From contig NZ_CP091510.1 in assembly GCF_022870905.1 (NCBI RefSeq), forward strand, positions 124,001 through 188,000: a stretch of DNA of 64,000 nucleotides, read 5' to 3'. Under the pieces are notes generated by a model. The model worked only from the letters and a program-made list of their open reading frames with translations, was not told where the DNA came from and searched no databases. The translations under genes and the position numbers were made by a program. This document shows positions 58,455 to 64,000 of this stretch, in pieces; positions within the stretch are counted from its first letter, which is position 1, and each line of letters starts with the position of its first letter. The DNA is from Neisseria arctica (GTDB lineage Bacteria; Pseudomonadota; Gammaproteobacteria; Burkholderiales; Neisseriaceae).

Positions 58455-58478
58455 AGGCTGGCAGAAATCTGCCAGCCT
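58455..58478 (+). terminator. rplL-rpoB attenuator hairpin
   Basis: AGGCTGGCAGA (58455-58465) pairs with TCTGCCAGCCT (58468-58478), followed by CTTTC rather than a clean T-run. Partial termination between rplL and rpoB is known in E. coli and sets the ratio of ribosomal protein to polymerase. Confidence 0.7.
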
Positions 58479-58511
58479 TCTTTCGCTTTTAAATAATAAA
58501 TATTCGGATAT

Positions 58512-58559
58512 TTACATTTATTTACGTTTAAATCAGTTTTAGATTGTAAATAAATGTAA
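58512..58559. repeat. perfect 14 bp inverted repeat upstream of rpoB
   Basis: TTACATTTATTTAC (58512-58525) and its exact complement (58546-58559), 20 nt apart. Entirely A/T-rich, no T-run. It lies 43 bp before the rpoB start. Possible RNase III site, operator or message structure. Confidence 0.75.
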
Positions 58560-58601
58560 GTGTCTGTTTGTTGTTATTCTTTCTCTTTTGGAGAGTTGTC
58601 C

Positions 58602-61600
58602 ATGAGTTATTCGTTTACCGAGAAGAAGCGTATTCGTAAAAGTTTTGCGAAGCGTAAAAATGTTTTGGAAGTTCCGTTTCTGCTGGCAACCCAGTTAGAT
58701 TCTTATGCTAAATTCTTACAATTAGAAAAGCCTTTTGACCAGCGTACCGATGAGGGTTTGCAGGCTGCATTCCAGTCAATTTTTCCAATTGTCAGCCACA
58801 ATGGTTATGCACAACTAGAGTTTGTACATTATGTTTTGGGTGAGCCGCTATTTGATATTCCTGAATGCCAATTGCGTGGCATAACTTATGCGGCTCCTTT
58901 GCGCGCCCGTATTCGTTTGAAGATTTTTGATAAAGAAACTTCTAAGCCGAATGTTGTAAAAGAAATCCGTGAAAATGAAGTATATATGGGTGAGATTCCA
59001 TTGATGACACCCAGTGGTTCATTTGTAATCAATGGTACGGAGCGTGTGATCGTGTCTCAGTTGCATCGCTCGCCTGGTGTATTTTTTGAGCATGACCGCG
59101 GTAAAACACATTCTTCAGGTAAGCTGTTGTTTTCTGCACGCATTATTCCTTATCGTGGTTCGTGGCTTGATTTCGAGTTTGATCCGAAAGACTTACTGTA
59201 CTTCCGTATCGACCGCCGCCGCAAAATGCCGGTAACAATTCTTTTGAAAGCGTTGGGTTACTCCGACGAGCAAATTTTGGATACTTTTTACGATAAAGAG
59301 AATTTCTATTTATCGAAAAATGGTGTGCAAACGGATTTTATTGCAAGCCGTCTGAAAGGTGAAACAGCTAAATTAGATATCGTTGATAAAGACGGTAATG
59401 TATTAGTTGCCAAGGGTAAACGTATCACGGCTAAAAATATCCGTGATATTACCAATGCTGATTTGAGCCGTTTGGATGTAGATGCAGAAAGTTTGCTGGG
59501 CAAAGTATTGGCGCGTGATGTTATTGTTTCAGATACCGGTGAGGTTTTAGCTACAGCCAATGAGGAAATTACGGAAGAGTTATTGGCCAAGTTGGATATC
59601 CACGGTGTATCTGAAATTCAAACTTTGTATATCAATGAATTGGATCAAGGCGGTTATATTTCCAATACGTTGCGTACCGATGAAACTGCAGATCAACAGG
59701 CAGCCCGTGTTGCGATTTATCGTATGATGCGCCCAGGTGAGCCCCCTACTGAAGAAGCTGTTGAATTGTTATTTAACCGCTTGTTCTTTAATGAAGAGAG
59801 TTATGATTTGTCTCGTGTGGGTCGTATGAAGTTTAATACCCGCACTTATGAACAAAAACTAACTGAGGCACAAAATGCTTCATGGTACGGGCGCTTGCTG
59901 AATGAAACATTTGCAGGAGCTGCCGATAAAGGTGGCTATGTACTGAGCGTTGAGGATATTGTTGCTTCAATTGCGACTCTGGTGGAGTTACGCAACGGCC
60001 ACGGCGAAGTGGATGATATTGATCATTTGGGTAATCGACGCGTCCGTTCGGTGGGTGAGCTGGCAGAAAATCAATTCCGTAGTGGTTTGGCGCGTGTAGA
60101 GCGTGCAGTTAAAGAGCGTTTGAATCAGGCTGAGTCTGAGAACCTGATGCCTCATGATTTGATTAATGCGAAGCCGGTATCTGCTGCAATTAAAGAGTTT
60201 TTCGGTTCAAGTCAGTTGAGCCAGTTTATGGATCAAACCAATCCCTTGTCTGAGATTACCCACAAACGCCGTGTGTCTGCCTTGGGACCGGGTGGCTTAA
60301 CTCGGGAGCGTGCGGGCTTCGAGGTACGCGACGTACATCCGACACACTATGGTCGCGTATGTCCGATTGAAACACCTGAGGGTCCCAACATTGGTTTGAT
60401 CAACTCGCTGTCTGTCTATGCGCGCACCAATGAATATGGTTTCTTGGAAACCCCGTACCGCCGTGTGGTAGATGGTAAGGTAACCAATGAAATTGACTAT
60501 CTGTCGGCAATTGAAGAAGGTCGTTTTGTGATTGCACAGGCCAATGCCGAGTTGGATGCGGAAGGTCGCTTGGTAGACGAATTGGTCACTTGCCGTGAAA
60601 AAGGCGAAACCATTATGTCAACTCCTGATCGCGTTCAATATATGGATGTGGCAACAGGTCAGGTTGTATCGGTAGCGGCTTCATTGATCCCCTTCTTGGA
60701 GCATGACGATGCGAACCGTGCATTGATGGGTGCAAACATGCAACGTCAGGCAGTTCCTTGTTTGCGTGCTGAAAAACCAATGGTAGGTACCGGTATCGAA
60801 CGTTCGGTAGCAGTTGACTCTGCAACTGCCATTGTTGCCCGTCGCGGCGGTGTCGTGGAATATGTGGATGCTAACCGCGTGGTTATCCGTGTACATGATG
60901 ATGAGGCAGTTGCCGGCGAGGTTGGTGTAGATATCTATAACTTAGTGAAGTTTACCCGTTCCAACCAATCTACCAATATCAATCAGCGTCCTGCAGTCAA
61001 AGCAGGTGATGTACTGCAACGTGGTGATTTGGTGGCCGACGGTGCATCTACCGACTTGGGAGAACTGGCGCTTGGTCAAAACATGACTATCGCATTCATG
61101 CCTTGGAATGGTTACAACTATGAAGATTCGATCCTGATTTCTGAAAAAGTTGCTGCAGATGACCGCTACACTTCTATTCATATTGAAGAATTGAATGTGG
61201 TGGCACGTGATACAAAACTGGGTGCGGAAGATATTACCCGAGATATCCCGAATCTCTCAGAGCGTATGCAAAACCGTTTGGATGAGAGTGGTATTGTTTA
61301 CATCGGTGCGGAAGTTGAGGCCGGTGACGTCTTGGTTGGTAAGGTAACGCCTAAAGGCGAAACCCAGCTTACGCCTGAAGAAAAATTACTGCGTGCGATT
61401 TTCGGTGAGAAAGCGTCCGATGTAAAAGATACATCGTTGCGTATGCCTACCGGTATGAGCGGTACGGTAATTGACGTACAAGTATTTACCCGCGAAGGTA
61501 TTCAGCGTGATAAACGTGCCCAATCAATTATTGATGCTGAGTTGAAACGCTATCGCCAAGACTTAAGTGACCAATTGCGTATTTTCGATAACGATGCTTT

Positions 61601-62783
61601 CAGCCGTATCGAGCGCATGATTGTTGGGCAAAAAGCTAATGGCGGCCCGATGAAGCTTGCGAAGGGAAGCGAGATCACTGCCGAATATTTGGCAAGCTTA
61701 CCGAGCAAGCACGACTGGTTCGATGTGCGTGTTGCAGATGAAGAACTGGCTAAGCAACTGGAGTTAATTAAACTGAGCTTGCAGCAAAAACGCGAAGAGT
61801 CGGATGCATTGTATGAAGTTAAGAAGAAAAAACTGACCCAAGGTGATGAATTGCAGCCTGGCGTACAAAAAATGGTGAAAGTATTTATTGCCATCAAACG
61901 CCGTTTGCAAGCCGGTGACAAGATGGCTGGCCGTCACGGTAATAAAGGTGTGGTATCGCGTATTCTACCGGTAGAAGATATGCCTTATATGGCGGATGGC
62001 CGTCCGGTTGATATCGTATTGAACCCGCTGGGCGTACCTTCCCGTATGAATATCGGTCAGATTTTGGAAGTGCATTTGGGATGGGCGGCCAAAGGCATCG
62101 GACAACGCATCGATGCTATGTTGGCTGAGCAGCGTAAAGTTGGCGAAATCCGTGAATTCCTTAACAAACTGTATAACAGCAGTGGTAAACAGGAAAATCT
62201 GGATGAGTTAAGTGATGAAGAAATTCTCGCTTTGGCACACAACTTGAAACGCGGTGCGACTTTTGCATCTCCGGTATTCGATGGCGCGAAAGAAGCAGAG
62301 ATCCGGGAAATGCTAGATCTGGCTTATCCGAGTGATGATCCGGAAGTACAAAAATTGGGATTCAACGATACTAAAACCCAAATTACCCTATACGATGGCC
62401 GCTCAGGCGAAGCGTTTGACCGCCGCGTTACTGTGGGTGTGATGCACTATTTGAAACTGCACCATTTGGTTGATGAAAAAATGCACGCCCGTTCTACCGG
62501 CCCGTACAGTTTGGTAACACAACAGCCGTTGGGTGGTAAAGCACAATTCGGTGGCCAGCGTTTCGGTGAGATGGAGGTGTGGGCATTAGAGGCATACGGT
62601 GCGGCTTACACGCTGCAAGAAATGCTGACTGTGAAGTCGGATGATGTAACAGGACGTACTAAAATGTACGAAAACATCGTTAAAGGCGAACACAAAATTG
62701 ATGCAGGTATGCCCGAATCCTTCAACGTATTGGTTAAAGAGATTCGCTCATTGGGCTTGGATATCGATCTGGAACGTTACTAA
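58602..62783 (+). CDS. rpoB: RNA polymerase beta subunit
   Basis: 1,393 residues from the ATG at 58602 with GGAG upstream; the frame open to 58560 adds 14 residues with no ribosome binding site. Marks: [18 protein letters not shown], the rifampicin region ([31 protein letters not shown] in wild-type form around residues 540-570), and [15 protein letters not shown] near the C-terminus. One uptake core lies inside the gene near 59348 (in frame as RLK). Confidence 0.98.
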   Translation: MSYSFTEKKRIRKSFAKRKNVLEVPFLLATQLDSYAKFLQLEKPFDQRTDEGLQAAFQSIFPIVSHNGYAQLEFVHYVLGEPLFDIPECQLRGITYAAPLRARIRLKIFDKETSKPNVVKEIRENEVYMGEIPLMTPSGSFVINGTERVIVSQLHRSPGVFFEHDRGKTHSSGKLLFSARIIPYRGSWLDFEFDPKDLLYFRIDRRRKMPVTILLKALGYSDEQILDTFYDKENFYLSKNGVQTDFIASRLKGETAKLDIVDKDGNVLVAKGKRITAKNIRDITNADLSRLDVDAESLLGKVLARDVIVSDTGEVLATANEEITEELLAKLDIHGVSEIQTLYINELDQGGYISNTLRTDETADQQAARVAIYRMMRPGEPPTEEAVELLFNRLFFNEESYDLSRVGRMKFNTRTYEQKLTEAQNASWYGRLLNETFAGAADKGGYVLSVEDIVASIATLVELRNGHGEVDDIDHLGNRRVRSVGELAENQFRSGLARVERAVKERLNQAESENLMPHDLINAKPVSAAIKEFFGSSQLSQFMDQTNPLSEITHKRRVSALGPGGLTRERAGFEVRDVHPTHYGRVCPIETPEGPNIGLINSLSVYARTNEYGFLETPYRRVVDGKVTNEIDYLSAIEEGRFVIAQANAELDAEGRLVDELVTCREKGETIMSTPDRVQYMDVATGQVVSVAASLIPFLEHDDANRALMGANMQRQAVPCLRAEKPMVGTGIERSVAVDSATAIVARRGGVVEYVDANRVVIRVHDDEAVAGEVGVDIYNLVKFTRSNQSTNINQRPAVKAGDVLQRGDLVADGASTDLGELALGQNMTIAFMPWNGYNYEDSILISEKVAADDRYTSIHIEELNVVARDTKLGAEDITRDIPNLSERMQNRLDESGIVYIGAEVEAGDVLVGKVTPKGETQLTPEEKLLRAIFGEKASDVKDTSLRMPTGMSGTVIDVQVFTREGIQRDKRAQSIIDAELKRYRQDLSDQLRIFDNDAFSRIERMIVGQKANGGPMKLAKGSEITAEYLASLPSKHDWFDVRVADEELAKQLELIKLSLQQKREESDALYEVKKKKLTQGDELQPGVQKMVKVFIAIKRRLQAGDKMAGRHGNKGVVSRILPVEDMPYMADGRPVDIVLNPLGVPSRMNIGQILEVHLGWAAKGIGQRIDAMLAEQRKVGEIREFLNKLYNSSGKQENLDELSDEEILALAHNLKRGATFASPVFDGAKEAEIREMLDLAYPSDDPEVQKLGFNDTKTQITLYDGRSGEAFDRRVTVGVMHYLKLHHLVDEKMHARSTGPYSLVTQQPLGGKAQFGGQRFGEMEVWALEAYGAAYTLQEMLTVKSDDVTGRTKMYENIVKGEHKIDAGMPESFNVLVKEIRSLGLDIDLERY

Positions 62784-62788
62784 ATACC

Positions 62789-64000
<1,212 letters not shown>

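Overview
The window is chromosomal DNA from a member of the Neisseriaceae, most likely a Neisseria species. The evidence is the dense scatter of the neisserial DNA uptake sequence core GCCGTCTGAA, often as inverted pairs that double as terminators, together with neisserial-type gene neighbourhoods (pilF-pilG-pilD-coaE-zapD-yacG, def-fmt-rsmB-ntrYX, dprA-smg-topA, tRNA-tuf-secE-nusG-rplKAJL-rpoBC), an IS1016-type insertion sequence and a class I type IV pilin. Both AG-prefixed and AT-prefixed uptake sequences occur, so the species cannot be fixed from this window.

Layout. 1-3,270: 3' part of an NRAMP-type metal transporter, a DegV-family lipid-binding protein and an orphan ABC ATPase. 3,295-9,905 (minus): a pilin gene, a 780 bp AT-rich spacer with diverged repeats, then the operon pilF-pilG-pilD-coaE-zapD-yacG joining pilus assembly to CoA synthesis and division. 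10,134-15,314 (minus): soluble RsxB-like iron-sulfur protein, LprI-like lipoprotein, TyrP/Mtr-type permease and cysS. 15,641-17,556 (minus): a lipase-like protein translationally coupled to a lipoprotein, in an AT-rich stretch where I saw no uptake sequence; this is the most accessory-looking part of the window and a candidate toxin/immunity pair. 18,118-25,165 (minus): obgE, tamB and tamA. 25,499-32,751: sstT, a DUF488 gene, secB-grxC, dacB, rpmE, a GT39/ArnT-like membrane protein and ubiG. 32,963-36,001: tripartite tricarboxylate transporter genes. 36,321-38,419: thiC with its own promoter, TPP riboswitch and a hairpin that hides the ribosome binding site. 38,698-39,410: an intact IS1016-type element with perfect 8 bp target duplications.

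39,505-46,180 (minus) reads as def-fmt-rsmB-DUF4390-ntrY-ntrX, with a clearly degenerate NtrX central domain; a LysM protein is divergent from it. 47,936-53,260 (plus): dprA, smg, topA, rsmD and a YfhL-type ferredoxin. 53,316-64,000 (plus) is the translation/transcription core: tRNA-Tyr, tRNA-Gly, tRNA-Thr, tuf, tRNA-Trp, secE, nusG, rplK, rplA, L10 leader, rplJ, rplL, rpoB and the start of rpoC, which runs off the window.

Most of the window is conserved housekeeping sequence. The points most worth a second look are the lipase/lipoprotein pair, the alternative pairing that can be drawn for the thiC leader, the decayed NtrX ATPase domain, the inverted repeats in front of rpoB and between rpoB and rpoC, and several uptake sequences placed exactly at translation starts.
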